DNA of 64,000 nt, from NCBI GenBank assembly GCA_947089145.1, contig CAMUJH010000004.1, positions 50,601 to 114,600 of the forward strand. The letters run 5' to 3'. Shown here in pieces: positions 8,607 through 17,565 of the stretch. The DNA comes from an uncultured Hungatella sp. (GTDB taxonomy: Bacteria > Bacillota > Clostridia > Lachnospirales > Lachnospiraceae). How positions within the stretch are numbered: position 1 is the stretch's first letter; every line of letters begins with the position of its first letter. Below the pieces are notes generated by a model. It saw nothing but the letters and a program-made list of their open reading frames with translations. It ran no database searches and was not told the DNA's origin. Position numbers and translations under genes: made by a program.

Positions 8607-9267
8607 AATAAAGCGTTCTTTTCCGGCACCTGAATCATTGGCAGAGGAGGCAGGGAAAGCGGGCGGAAAATATGATAGGTAGGATGTGGTGGAGAGGCTG
8701 AAAAAGGATTTTCATAATAAGTGCTATATTTGTGAAATGAAAGAACTGCAGGACCCTAATGTAGAGCATTTGCTTCCTCATAAAAACGGAAAGTATCCAG
8801 AAAGAAAATTTGACTGGGAAAACCTTTTCTGGTCCTGCGGGCATTGCAACGGAATCAAGAATAACAGTAAATACGATAAGGGAATCATAGATTGCTGCAG
8901 AGAGGACCCGGAAAAATATCTGAATTTTCGGATTGAAAATAATAGGGTAGTTATTCATATGGAAGATTCAAGTGACGAAATGCAAAAAAGGACGGCATTA
9001 TTAATAGAAGAAACATTTTCTCTGAAAAACACGGGAATGAGAACATATACCAGTGATGAGCGATGGAAATTACTTCAAAGGGAAATGAATATCTTATATA
9101 AGCAGCTGGAAAAGATACATAATGTTCCTAACTCAAGGATTACAGTGAAAATGATTGGCAGCTTGTTAAGACGGGAATCGGCATTTGCAGCGTTTAAAAG
9201 ATGTTATGTACGTGATCATATTGCAGAGTATCCAGAGCTTGAACGGTATGTAAACCTGAATGATTAA
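8599..9267 (+). pseudogene. ptuB: Septu HNH nuclease PtuB interrupted by an in-frame amber codon
   Basis: ATG at 8599 overlaps the ptuA stop by 8 bases and opens MVKIKRSFPAPESLAEEAGK, the normal PtuB N-terminus. Codon 28 is TAG (8680-8682), after which the same frame runs on to TAA at 9265-9267. The downstream part holds the intact nuclease core: CYIC (Cys42, Cys45), EHLLPH (56-61), an Asn and a second zinc pair CGHC (80-83). A single base change from CAG or GAG would explain it. In-frame GTG codons at 8686 and 8689 could restart translation just after the stop, but no well-placed ribosome site precedes them. It may be dead, read through, or made in shortened form. Confidence 0.75.
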
Positions 9268-9386
9268 GGCTCAGAAATAAACCTGCTGGAAAAAGGCTGC
9301 GAAAAATCTCTGCCGGCTGCCCTGGATTTCTCATGGCGAAAGAATTTATATAAGAAATGATAAGAAAAATGTAAAAAAGTTAAGTA

Positions 9387-9415
9387 TTGATTTCTTTACG
9401 TGATTGAACCATAAT
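9387..9415 (+). promoter_or_regulatory. Promoter of the unknown membrane protein gene
   Basis: TTGATT (9387-9392), 17-bp spacer, CATAAT (9410-9415). Its expected transcription start falls after the ATG at 9404, which argues for translation from the ATG at 9476. Confidence 0.55.
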
Positions 9416-9475
9416 AGAGTGAAAACATGCAGACAAGGTATTACTGGGAGTTTTGCGGGGAGAGGATTTGGGATT

Positions 9476-10954
9476 ATGGACAAAACGGTGTCAAACAGAG
9501 GAATCAGACGGCTATACTGGGCTGTCAGTGCGTGCTTTCTTGTGCTGGCAGCCTGGTTATATTGTAAAGAGGGGCCCTATGTAAAGATTATGGATATAAG
9601 CGCAGTGCCAAAATCCGGACAGATTCAGGCGGAGGTTCTGGCAGACGGGAAGAATATAAAAGTGTCATGCAAAGACAGGGACGTTAAACTGTTTGTGAAT
9701 GAAAGCAGCGAAGGTGACAAAACCTGCCTGATGCTCTATGGGGAGTGCGAGGAAAGCAGGGAAGGCTCCGTGACCATAAAAGTGGTCAGTGACAGTGATG
9801 ACTGGAAGGAGACATGGAACTGCCGGATGCTTGCCGGAACCCTGACGGGGGAGGCTAAGGTGCATGCAGCGGAAAACAGAGCCAGGAAGGCTTATTTATG
9901 GTTTTCCGGCCTGATGTTTCTCTTTTTTGGGGTCAGATGGTTTTGGGGAGAAAAGAGTAAGATCCAGAAGGAGTTGGAGGCTTACAGCAGCAGGGTCATA
10001 GAAAAACTTGGGCAGGAGCCGGGAATGGATAAATTTTGCAGAGACGGAAGGCGGCTGTGTGCAGCTTATGAGAAGCAGAAAGTGATTATGGTTTTACTGG
10101 TTTCCTGGGCTTGGGCGTTTTGGCTTTTCTGGGTGCTGCATGGAGCAAACCATGGAAGGTTTGATCAGGTATCCGGCGGGTGCCTGCGGGCATTGATTTT
10201 TGGGGCGGCTGCGGCAGGATGCCTGAAATTTGCCGCATCCATCAGATGGGGCGGTTTGAGCAAAGAAATTCTCACCGGGGACTGCCGTCCCGTTACAGCG
10301 GCTGCGGCATATCTGCTTATGGGAACTTATGGGATCGAAAGAAATTGGAGCCGGTTTCTTCTGTACCACAACGGGGCTTCCGGACTGTACCGCAGCGGCC
10401 ACTGCAGGGAGGCTTTGGAGATTTCCGATATGGCGTGGAAGATGCTGAAAAGGAAGCCCAGGGACTATATCGTATATGTGCACAGTTCCCTGAAATATCA
10501 ATGCTTTCAGGTTTTGGAGGAATTAGAGGCTGCAGAGCAGGAAAAACAGCGGATGGAGGCTTTGGTGGCACAGAACCCAGGGTGGAAAAGGAAAAAGAGC
10601 ATTCAGAGATTCCTTGGAATACAGGATATCTGCCAGCGGATAGAAGCCGGAGAGATAGAGCAGGCAGAGAAAAGCGCCCGGGAGATTTTGGGGCAGTGGA
10701 AGGAAGGATATTACCGGCTTCCGGTTCTGGGGCTCATGGCGGAGCTGAAGGAGTTTCTGGGCAAGGAGGAGGAAGCAGCAGAACTGCGGGAGGAGATTCT
10801 TGCCTTCAGCCCTGAAAACAAGGAAGTCCGGCAGGTTATGGGAGAGGGAAGATTAAGATACCGGGAGAAAAAGGCAAAAGCCTGGGACCCTGGGCTTTTG
10901 GTGATTGATGCAGTATGTCTGTGCGGGATTGCAGGGACGTTGTTTCTCATGTAG
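9476..10954 (+). CDS. Membrane protein of unknown function with C-terminal helical repeats
   Basis: 492 residues if started at ATG 9476, preferred over an upstream ATG because of GGGGAGAGG at 9454-9462 and the promoter position. Visible layout: membrane helix about 12-29, a roughly 110-residue extracytoplasmic domain rich in beta pattern, helices about 139-156, 203-221 and 236-255, then a soluble region whose alternating helices and aromatic spacing look TPR-like (for example YHNGASGLYRSGHCREALEI), and a last helix at the C-terminus. I do not recognise the family. It stands alone between the Septu genes and a palindromic repeat. Confidence 0.7.
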   Translation: MDKTVSNRGIRRLYWAVSACFLVLAAWLYCKEGPYVKIMDISAVPKSGQIQAEVLADGKNIKVSCKDRDVKLFVNESSEGDKTCLMLYGECEESREGSVTIKVVSDSDDWKETWNCRMLAGTLTGEAKVHAAENRARKAYLWFSGLMFLFFGVRWFWGEKSKIQKELEAYSSRVIEKLGQEPGMDKFCRDGRRLCAAYEKQKVIMVLLVSWAWAFWLFWVLHGANHGRFDQVSGGCLRALIFGAAAAGCLKFAASIRWGGLSKEILTGDCRPVTAAAAYLLMGTYGIERNWSRFLLYHNGASGLYRSGHCREALEISDMAWKMLKRKPRDYIVYVHSSLKYQCFQVLEELEAAEQEKQRMEALVAQNPGWKRKKSIQRFLGIQDICQRIEAGEIEQAEKSAREILGQWKEGYYRLPVLGLMAELKEFLGKEEEAAELREEILAFSPENKEVRQVMGEGRLRYREKKAKAWDPGLLVIDAVCLCGIAGTLFLM

Positions 10955-10975
10955 GTTCTTGCTGCTGTTTACACT

Positions 10976-11163
10976 CAATGACACTTAGTTAAGCGAATTC
11001 TGCTTTTGCCTCATGGGCACCATCGCCTGTCAGGGTGAATCAATGCCGTGGAGAAGAGACTGGGGTTTCGGGCTCTTCGGAACGCTTGGCAATTCTGAAC
11101 CCTGACAGGCGATGGTGCCCATGGGGCCTGCGGCAACCTTAACTAACTGACATTGGTTCACGC
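10976..11163. repeat. Large palindromic element, relative of the variable-stem repeat
   Basis: A perfect 25-bp inverted repeat (11012-11036 with 11099-11123) is flanked by a second, imperfect pair: AATGACACTTAGTTAAG near 10977 against the reverse complement of CTTAACTAACTGACATT near 11138. The outer arm, including GCAGAATTCGCTTAACTAAG read on the minus strand, matches the arms of the copies at 42805 and 59865. The loop (11037-11098) is about 60 bp without an open frame. It fills most of this otherwise gene-free stretch. Confidence 0.75.
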
Positions 11164-11175
11164 TTGATTTTTTTC

Positions 11176-11205
11176 TTTACGGAATGAGTTAGATCGTGCT
11201 ATACT
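11176..11205 (+). promoter_or_regulatory. Promoter of the PurF-like gene
   Basis: Extended -10 TGCTATACT (11197-11205) with a weak -35 TTTACG (11176-11181), spacing 18. It lies just outside the palindromic element. Confidence 0.5.
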
Positions 11206-11269
11206 AATCTAGGTTCAGCCGACAAATAGAGAAAATATTTTTTAATAAACATAAAAAAGGAGAACGGAT

Positions 11270-12685
11270 ATGGGAGGTATCTTTGGAGTTATTTCCAAAA
11301 GAAACTGTGCGCTGGAGTTATTTTACGGAGTGGATTACCATTCACACCTGGGGACCAGAAGGGGCGGTATGGCTACCTATGGACCGGGAGGGTTTAACCG
11401 GGCCATTCATAACATTGAGAATTCCCCTTTCCGGACCAAATTCGAGAGAGATGTGCAGGAGATGGAAGGCAATATGGGTATTGCCAGCATCTCCGATTTT
11501 GAGCCGCAGCCGCTGCTGATCCAGTCTCATTTAGGCAGCTTTGCCATTGCCACCGTAGGGAAAATTAACAATTTCGATACGCTTCTTAAAGAGGTTTTTG
11601 CCAACGGAAACACCCATTTCCAGGAGATGACCAGCGGGATGGTAAACGCCACGGAGCTGGTGGCATCGCTGATCTGCAAAAAGGATACCATTGCAGAAGG
11701 CATCCGGTATGTGCAGGAGATTGTAGACGGTTCCATGACCCTGCTTCTGATGACAAAAGAGGCGGTGTATGCGGCCAGGGACCGCTTGGGGAGGACGCCG
11801 CTGATATTGGGGAAAAAGGAGGACGCTTACTGCGTTTCCTTTGAGAATTTTGCTTATGTAAATTTGGGCTATGTGGATTACCGGGAACTGGGGCCGGGAG
11901 AGATTGTGAAGATTATGCCTGACGGCGTGGAAAATATCTGTCCGCCAGGAGACAAGATGCGGATCTGCTCGTTTTTGTGGGTCTATTACGGGTATCCCAC
12001 CTCTTCCTATGAGGGGATCAATGTGGAGGAAATGCGTTACCGGTGCGGGAGCATGCTGGCCAAACGGGACGCAGCAGCGGAAAATGTACATCCTGATATG
12101 GTGGCAGGGGTTCCGGACTCAGGGATTGCCCATGCCATCGGATATGCCAATGAGTCCAAGATCCCGTTTGCAAGACCCTTCATTAAGTATACGCCTACAT
12201 GGCCCAGATCGTTTATGCCTACCAACCAGGAGCAGAGGAACCTGATTGCCAGGATGAAGCTGATTCCGGTGAGGGCGCTGATTGAGAATAAGAAGCTTCT
12301 TTTAATTGATGACTCCATTGTCCGTGGGACGCAGCTTCGGGAAACCACAGAGTTTCTGTATCAAAGCGGGGCGAAGGAGGTTCATGTGCGTCCGGCCTGC
12401 CCGCCGCTGCTGTTTGGGTGCAAGTACCTGAATTTCTCACGATCCAAATCAGAGCTGGATCTGATTACCAGGCAGGTGATTTTGGAGAAAGAGGGGGATA
12501 AGGCGGAGGAGACTCTCAATGAGTATGCTAAGCCAGGCAGCGACAGATATGAGTGCATGTGTTCCGAGATCTGCAGGAGGCAGAATTTTACCACTCTGAG
12601 ATACCACAGGCTGGACGATTTGGTGGAGTCTATTGGGCTTCCCAAATGCAGGGTCTGTACGTATTGCTTTGACGGAAAAGAATAG
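11270..12685 (+). CDS. Amidophosphoribosyltransferase-like protein lacking the N-terminal Cys nucleophile
   Basis: 471 residues with the PurF layout: an N-terminal Ntn-type glutaminase fold (GGIFGVI, then LGTRRGGMATYG and AARDRLGRTPL) and a C-terminal phosphoribosyltransferase domain (VAGVPDSGIAHAIGYA, PRPP loop LLLIDDSIVRGTQLRE at 343-357). True PurF exposes Cys as residue 1 (CGIFG); here the start is Met-Gly-Gly-Ile-Phe-Gly, so the glutamine-cleaving residue is absent. Cys233, a Cys near 387, and a Cys-rich tail (CMCSEIC, CRVCTYC) recall the iron-sulfur ligands of Bacillus-type PurF. It could use ammonia, act on another amine, or be regulatory. No other purine genes adjoin it. Confidence 0.82.
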   Translation: MGGIFGVISKRNCALELFYGVDYHSHLGTRRGGMATYGPGGFNRAIHNIENSPFRTKFERDVQEMEGNMGIASISDFEPQPLLIQSHLGSFAIATVGKINNFDTLLKEVFANGNTHFQEMTSGMVNATELVASLICKKDTIAEGIRYVQEIVDGSMTLLLMTKEAVYAARDRLGRTPLILGKKEDAYCVSFENFAYVNLGYVDYRELGPGEIVKIMPDGVENICPPGDKMRICSFLWVYYGYPTSSYEGINVEEMRYRCGSMLAKRDAAAENVHPDMVAGVPDSGIAHAIGYANESKIPFARPFIKYTPTWPRSFMPTNQEQRNLIARMKLIPVRALIENKKLLLIDDSIVRGTQLRETTEFLYQSGAKEVHVRPACPPLLFGCKYLNFSRSKSELDLITRQVILEKEGDKAEETLNEYAKPGSDRYECMCSEICRRQNFTTLRYHRLDDLVESIGLPKCRVCTYCFDGKE

Positions 12686-12697
12686 GAGGCAGAACAT

Positions 12698-14944
12698 TTG
12701 ACCGGAAAAGAGCGGGCAGCCATAGCAGCGCTGGCAGCGTTGGTAATGGCTGCTGCTGTGTATTCCTGGAACAGCCTTATAGCTGACGGAATCCTGACTT
12801 GGGAAATGGGGCAGAAGGCGTATGGGTCTATGGCAGGGGAGATTGGGGCGGTATTTGTCCTCTTTGTCCTGACTTTTCGTTTTTCCCCGTCTGCTATGGT
12901 GAGAATTGCGGTGACTGGAGGGATTGGGGCGGTTTTTCTGTGGGCCCATCAGGCGTTTGCAGCAGTGGCGGTTTCCGGACTTTATACAGCATATTTATGG
13001 GCAATGGGCAGATGGCTTTTGGGAAAGCTTTGCGGCAGAGGCAGGGCAGGGGCAGCCAGAGAATTTCTGGTTGGATGCGTGTTTGCGGTGTGCATGTTCT
13101 GCCTTTTGTCAGCTCTGGGAGCAGGGCGGATCTTATATCTGTGGGTCTTTGTGGCGGCTTCGGCGGCTGCAGCGGCAGCCGATATCATGGGCGGATGGGC
13201 TGAGGGCAGGCGGGAAAGAAGAGAGGATGGCGGGAAAAGCCTGGGCCAGGCATGTCTGTGGGCTGCAGTCCTGACTTTTTTCTGCATCCAGGCAGGGCGG
13301 ATGAACATTGCAGTTGACTTTGACAGCCTGTGGTATGGAGTCCGTTCGCCCTATATTCTGGACAATGGACGCGGGATTTACGAAAATATGGGGACCATCG
13401 GCATTGTTTACACCTACTCCAAAGGGTTTGAGGTGCTGACGCTGCCATTGTCGGTGCTTCCCTCCTACAGCTTTGCCATCGGGTTCAACCTATGGCTTTT
13501 GGCTGGGATTTTGTGGCTTTCCTGCCGGATCATAAGGACCTGCGCCGGCAGTCAGGCTGCGGATTTTGGCATATGCCTTCTGGCTTCCCTGCCGGGAATC
13601 ATGAATATGGGGATTACGGCCAAAAGTGATGTCGCAACCCTGTTTTTCCAGGTGCTCCTGCTTTATGAGATGATTTTGTACCTGAAAGGCGACAGGCATG
13701 CCCTGTGGTATGGCTTGGGGGCGTTTTTCTTCAGCTGGACCATGAAGCCTACGGCGCTGGTGTTTTCCACCGCGGTTATGGGCATGAGCGCAGTGTTTTT
13801 TGCGGTGACAAAAGGGACATCCGGCAAGCAAACCGGGAAGACAGAGAGAGAATTTTTTGCAGGCCCGGCAGCAGCGCTTGCGCTGTCCATTCTGGCGCTG
13901 GGAGGGATCTGGGCCCGGACGTTTCTGATTACCGGACTTCCGGTGACCTCGGTGTTTTCTTCCGTGCTTACCAGGATGGGATTTCAGATGAAATACCCGT
14001 TTTGCGTGCAGAAGATTCCCAACAGCAGCGCCGGGATCACAGGAGCGCAGTGGCTTAAGGATATGGCAAAGCGCATATGGGGCATACTGTTTAACCCTCA
14101 GGGACCGGATATGGATCATGTGATCCTGGCATGGGGGAGCCTGGCAGTGTGGTTTTTTGTGTGCGTCTGCGCGATATGGCCCTTTCTCAATAAGCGGGAG
14201 AGATCCAGGGAGGAAAAAAGGCTGGACTGGTATCTGCATACGATATTTTGGCCGTTTGCCATTTGCTGCGCCATAAGCCTGCTTATGCTGACCCAGGTGG
14301 ACGGCAATTATTTCATGCTGTTTTATGTGCTTTTGACGATCTATGGGCTTAGGCTTGTAAGCCGCTTTTCCAACAAAAAGGCCGCCAGGGCTGTTTTAAG
14401 GATCGGCGTCCCGGTGATCCTGTTTTCAGGGGTTATTATGACATTGACCAACTGGAGCTGGACTACAGGATTTACGCCTGTTTCCTGGCGGCATGCAGGA
14501 TATTATGATCATCAGAAAGAACAGCGGCGCAGGATGGAGGAGATGGGAAATAGAGAGATATGGGAAATTCTGGAAAAAGATTCCAGAAACCGTCTTATTG
14601 CCATAGGCGACCATCCCCAGGTGCTGGCGTTTCCATGCAATGCTCAGTCCTATCTGGATATTACCGGGACGTGGGGCAATGTGGAGCTGGTAAAGTACAT
14701 GGATAATTTTGTGGAGTTTATGCGGTATGGGAAGACGGACTATGTGTATGCCCAGGCCGGATACATCGGTGAGGATGAGAGGGCATGGAGCCTGACATGC
14801 GACCTGATTGAGTACGGCGTGCTGACTCCGGTGTGCTTTGAAGAGGGAAACATGCTGGCCCAAGTGGATACAGAGGGAGAGCGGACGGCGGAGTCTGTAA
14901 AGCATCTGGAGGAATTTTTGGAAAAGTATGTGAGGAAAGGGTGA
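12698..14944 (+). CDS. Large polytopic membrane protein, GT-C glycosyltransferase-like
   Basis: 748 residues, about 12 hydrophobic helices over the first 600 residues, then a soluble tail of about 140. An acidic motif, VDFDSLWYG, follows a membrane helix near residue 205 at the start of an extracytoplasmic loop, as in GT-C fold enzymes that use lipid-linked sugars; a similar first-loop acidic motif marks GT39/GT83 relatives. The start is TTG 12698, placed 7 bases after AGGAGG (12685-12690), which itself overlaps the PurF-like stop, so the two genes are probably cotranscribed. Enzymatic function is inferred from topology only. Confidence 0.7.
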   Translation: MTGKERAAIAALAALVMAAAVYSWNSLIADGILTWEMGQKAYGSMAGEIGAVFVLFVLTFRFSPSAMVRIAVTGGIGAVFLWAHQAFAAVAVSGLYTAYLWAMGRWLLGKLCGRGRAGAAREFLVGCVFAVCMFCLLSALGAGRILYLWVFVAASAAAAAADIMGGWAEGRRERREDGGKSLGQACLWAAVLTFFCIQAGRMNIAVDFDSLWYGVRSPYILDNGRGIYENMGTIGIVYTYSKGFEVLTLPLSVLPSYSFAIGFNLWLLAGILWLSCRIIRTCAGSQAADFGICLLASLPGIMNMGITAKSDVATLFFQVLLLYEMILYLKGDRHALWYGLGAFFFSWTMKPTALVFSTAVMGMSAVFFAVTKGTSGKQTGKTEREFFAGPAAALALSILALGGIWARTFLITGLPVTSVFSSVLTRMGFQMKYPFCVQKIPNSSAGITGAQWLKDMAKRIWGILFNPQGPDMDHVILAWGSLAVWFFVCVCAIWPFLNKRERSREEKRLDWYLHTIFWPFAICCAISLLMLTQVDGNYFMLFYVLLTIYGLRLVSRFSNKKAARAVLRIGVPVILFSGVIMTLTNWSWTTGFTPVSWRHAGYYDHQKEQRRRMEEMGNREIWEILEKDSRNRLIAIGDHPQVLAFPCNAQSYLDITGTWGNVELVKYMDNFVEFMRYGKTDYVYAQAGYIGEDERAWSLTCDLIEYGVLTPVCFEEGNMLAQVDTEGERTAESVKHLEEFLEKYVRKG

Positions 14945-15021
14945 GGCTTCGGCAGCCAAAAAGGCAGGATTTGCCTGACAGAAGGGGGTTAGCCGGGACT
15001 TGTGGCAGCAGAAAGACGGCA

Positions 15022-15070
15022 GCAAAAAAGCTGTTTTCGGGGCTTAAGGCCCCGGGAACAGCTTTTTTGC
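15022..15070. terminator. Bidirectional terminator between convergent genes
   Basis: Near-perfect palindrome: GCAAAAAAGCTGTT, CGGGGC, loop TTAA, GGCCCCG, AACAGCTTTTTTGC. It has a T run on both strands and serves the 748-residue gene (plus) and the DUF4173 gene (minus). The stop codon of the minus gene lies inside the loop. Confidence 0.88.
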
Positions 15071-16582
15071 CTGTGCATAGGAAAAATTGTAATTGCACAG
15101 ATTCAGATCTTCATAGTATGGGAAGGCCTTGGCATCGTAGTAATGCTCCAGGCTGCTCTGCAGTTCTTCCTGGGAAATGGTTTGGTCGCCGCGCTTATGT
15201 TCCACCAGGTGAGCCAGGGCAGGGGCGGCGTCGGCGCTTAGGCTGTACAGATAATAAAAATCGCTGCCGGAAAACGTGTCCCCCTCCAGATGATTTACAT
15301 AGTCCCAGCCAATAACCGAGTCAGGCCGGCTCCAGGAAAGGGCAAGGCAAAATACCAGGATAACAGCCAGGCTATAGCGGAACAGAGGAAACCTGCAATT
15401 CCAGATAAGCCATGTTACGCCTGCCATGAGGATGGCAAGCATGGCCAGAAACCACAGAACCAAAATCCGCAGATAGGACAGATGGTATTCTCTCACGTAC
15501 AGCATCATACGGCAGCAGGCGGATGCGATCATGATGTAGGTGCAGCCGCATATGACGGTGAGAAAAAGCTTTACCGCCTGATGGGAACGGACGTATTTCA
15601 GACAGCAAAGCACCATGGCCAGGTTCAGCACTGCCACCAGAAGCAATTGGAAAAATCCCTGCCTGGCATAGCTGGAGTAGGTATATCCCTGGGGAAGAGT
15701 GCCGCGGCCTAAAAACAGGTATATGATCTGAATCAGGCAGAAGATTACATAGACAGCTGCAATCATGGCCAGCCCAGGCAGAATGGCGGCGGGGCCTGCT
15801 TTCTTCCTGTCAGGATTTTCCTTGGATATGCCGCCAAGCAGACAGGAACAAATAAGGCAGTACAGGGAGACAGAGGCAAATACGATCCGGAAGCTGATGC
15901 CAAACAGGACAGAAGGCCGCAGAAAACCCTGAAAAATTCTGGCTGCAAGGTCTGAAAATATGGCGTCCGCCGCCCCGAGAAGAGCCACAAGCACTGCCAG
16001 CACCGGGAGAGCGGCAAGAAAACCGCCCAAAAGCAGCGGAAGCTGTTTTACCCACGGATTATCCTGCCTCTTCAGGCATGTTTTTCCATGGCGGAAGGGA
16101 AAAGGCAGAGCGCTGACGGCGCAGCACAAGTACAGACATATGGAGCTTAGATACTTGCCTATGCTCCAGGCGCTGTCATCGTAAACCTGGTGGAGGGCGA
16201 AAATACATCCCAGCAGGAGCAGGGCTGCGCCATTAAACCTTATCAAAAAGGCATCTGCGGTGCGGCACACGGAAAGCCCTGTAAGCAGTACAAAAGCCAG
16301 AAGGTACCAGGTATCCCTTTTTATGGGAAAGCCCAGCTTTCTGCAGGCGGCAACGCCTATAACACAGGAACAGGCAGCAAGCAGCGGATAGGTAATGCCG
16401 CAGGGGTTTTTGTACAGGCAGAAAGCAGATAATACGCCGAATATCAGGCTTAACCCGGCAAAAAACGGGAAAGAATCCTCTAAAGGCTTCACATGACGCG
16501 CTCTGTCTTCGGCTTTGGCCTGCTGCTGGACAGAAGCGCCGGGACCAAGGGGAGCCTTGGGGGAAGGTGTTGCAGTTTCCAT
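15044..16582 (-). CDS. DUF4173-family membrane protein
   Basis: 512 residues from ATG 16582, chosen over the upstream ATG at 16636 because AGAGAGGAAT precedes it. About 12 hydrophobic segments; the C-terminal soluble end holds the family-like pattern DYVNHLEGDTFSGSDFYYLY followed by SLSADAAPALAHL. DUF4173 proteins are uncharacterised integral membrane proteins. It is the last gene of a minus-strand unit behind a DUF2975 protein and a YozG-like regulator, a combination that recurs in Firmicutes. The final codons and stop form part of the terminator stem and loop. Confidence 0.78.
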   Translation of the reverse strand: METATPSPKAPLGPGASVQQQAKAEDRARHVKPLEDSFPFFAGLSLIFGVLSAFCLYKNPCGITYPLLAACSCVIGVAACRKLGFPIKRDTWYLLAFVLLTGLSVCRTADAFLIRFNGAALLLLGCIFALHQVYDDSAWSIGKYLSSICLYLCCAVSALPFPFRHGKTCLKRQDNPWVKQLPLLLGGFLAALPVLAVLVALLGAADAIFSDLAARIFQGFLRPSVLFGISFRIVFASVSLYCLICSCLLGGISKENPDRKKAGPAAILPGLAMIAAVYVIFCLIQIIYLFLGRGTLPQGYTYSSYARQGFFQLLLVAVLNLAMVLCCLKYVRSHQAVKLFLTVICGCTYIMIASACCRMMLYVREYHLSYLRILVLWFLAMLAILMAGVTWLIWNCRFPLFRYSLAVILVFCLALSWSRPDSVIGWDYVNHLEGDTFSGSDFYYLYSLSADAAPALAHLVEHKRGDQTISQEELQSSLEHYYDAKAFPYYEDLNLCNYNFSYAQAKKLFPGP

Positions 16583-16645
16583 GGTAATTCCTCTCTTTCT
16601 TAAATTTAGCGGACATTCTAAAGGTTTCTTTGACACATATGCTAT

Positions 16646-16861
16646 TTATGTGTCTGCCTCCTCAACAAAAGAGATCAGATCGCCCGGCTGGCAGCGGAGG
16701 GCCTGGCATAGGGCCTCCAGGGTAGAGAAACGGATGGCTTTCGCCTTATTGTTTTTCAGAATGGACAGATTGGCCATGGAAATGTCAACCTGCTTAGACA
16801 GCTGGGTCAGACCGATCTTCCGCTGAGCCATGACCACGTCCAGATTAATAACAATACCCAT
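16646..16861 (-). CDS. Small Cro/CI-type (YozG-like) transcriptional regulator
   Basis: 71 residues that are almost entirely a helix-turn-helix: MAQRKIGLTQLSKQVDISMA then NLSILKNNKAKAIRFSTLEALCQAL. Length and ending (CQPGDLISFVEEADT) fit the YozG/XRE group that accompanies DUF2975 membrane proteins. AGGAGGAATTTT precedes the ATG. It lies 11 bp behind DUF2975 and probably controls this small operon. Confidence 0.88.
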   Translation of the reverse strand: MGIVINLDVVMAQRKIGLTQLSKQVDISMANLSILKNNKAKAIRFSTLEALCQALRCQPGDLISFVEEADT

Positions 16862-16872
16862 AAAATTCCTCC

Positions 16873-17319
16873 TCAGATGGTCAGATCATTTTCTTTTTTA
16901 TACTGGACTGCCCTGGCAAAGACCTGGCTTAGGACAATGCTGAAAAGGCCGGCGATAAAAAATACGATAATGATAAAAACCGTGGCCGGAGTAGGCGAAA
17001 AGGGAAGTCTCAGGGCAGACAGCAGGGAAATCAGAAAGCTGTATCCGGCCATTTTCCTAAGGGAGACGGTGTTGGCGTCCACAAAGGCATCATCGGCCAG
17101 AACCGTTTTAAACATGTGCTGCAGCTGCCGGATGATCATAAGGCATAAGATGCCGGACAGAAGGTACAAAACGGTCAGGGGCAGATAATAGGTGCGGAAT
17201 GCCTTGATATAGCGGCCTATCCAGAAAAATGCGGCAGGAATGGCGGCGGTCATGGCAACCCCCAGGATAAACATGGCATCCAGGAGCCATTTGGTAAAAC
17301 GGGCGGGACGCTGGTCCAT
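16873..17319 (-). CDS. DUF2975 membrane protein
   Basis: 148 residues from ATG 17319, set by AAAGGAGG seven to eight bases upstream; an earlier in-frame Met at 17376 has no such site. Four predicted membrane helices. The segment DDAFVDANTVSLRKMAGYSF, in the loop before the third helix, is typical of DUF2975. Relatives sit next to YozG-like regulators, as here. Function unknown. Confidence 0.8.
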   Translation of the reverse strand: MDQRPARFTKWLLDAMFILGVAMTAAIPAAFFWIGRYIKAFRTYYLPLTVLYLLSGILCLMIIRQLQHMFKTVLADDAFVDANTVSLRKMAGYSFLISLLSALRLPFSPTPATVFIIIVFFIAGLFSIVLSQVFARAVQYKKENDLTI

Positions 17320-17467
17320 AAAAAGCCTCCTTTCATAAAAGCGCTGACACAGACTGGAAAGAATCAGCAATGTCAAAAGGAGTGTAGCACGTTATTTATC
17401 ATAAATCAATATATATTTATTGAATATCAATAAATATTAAGAAAATATAAAATAATTTAAAAGCTTA

Positions 17468-17496
17468 TTGTCTTGGGAAGAGGAATCTTCTATAAT
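17468..17496 (+). promoter_or_regulatory. Promoter of the marR-exporter operon
   Basis: TTGTCT (17468-17473), exactly 17 bp, TATAAT (17491-17496). The start of transcription should be near 17503. Confidence 0.75.
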
Positions 17497-17519
17497 AGAT
17501 AGCAGGTTAATGATCAGCA

Positions 17520-17534
17520 AGCTAATGATTAGCT
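17520..17534. promoter_or_regulatory. Probable MarR operator
   Basis: Perfect 7-1-7 palindrome AGCTAATGATTAGCT beginning about 17 bp after the predicted transcription start and about 30 bp before the marR start codon. This is a typical place for autorepression by a MarR protein. A related half site TTAATGATCAGC precedes it. Confidence 0.6.
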
Positions 17535-17565
17535 GGTAAAACAATGCCGAGGAAAGGGTGGAAAT

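Noticed and set aside
7263-9267. AT-rich Septu island as a prophage or integrative element
   Set aside because: No integrase, attachment repeats or phage genes were seen on either side; only composition differs.
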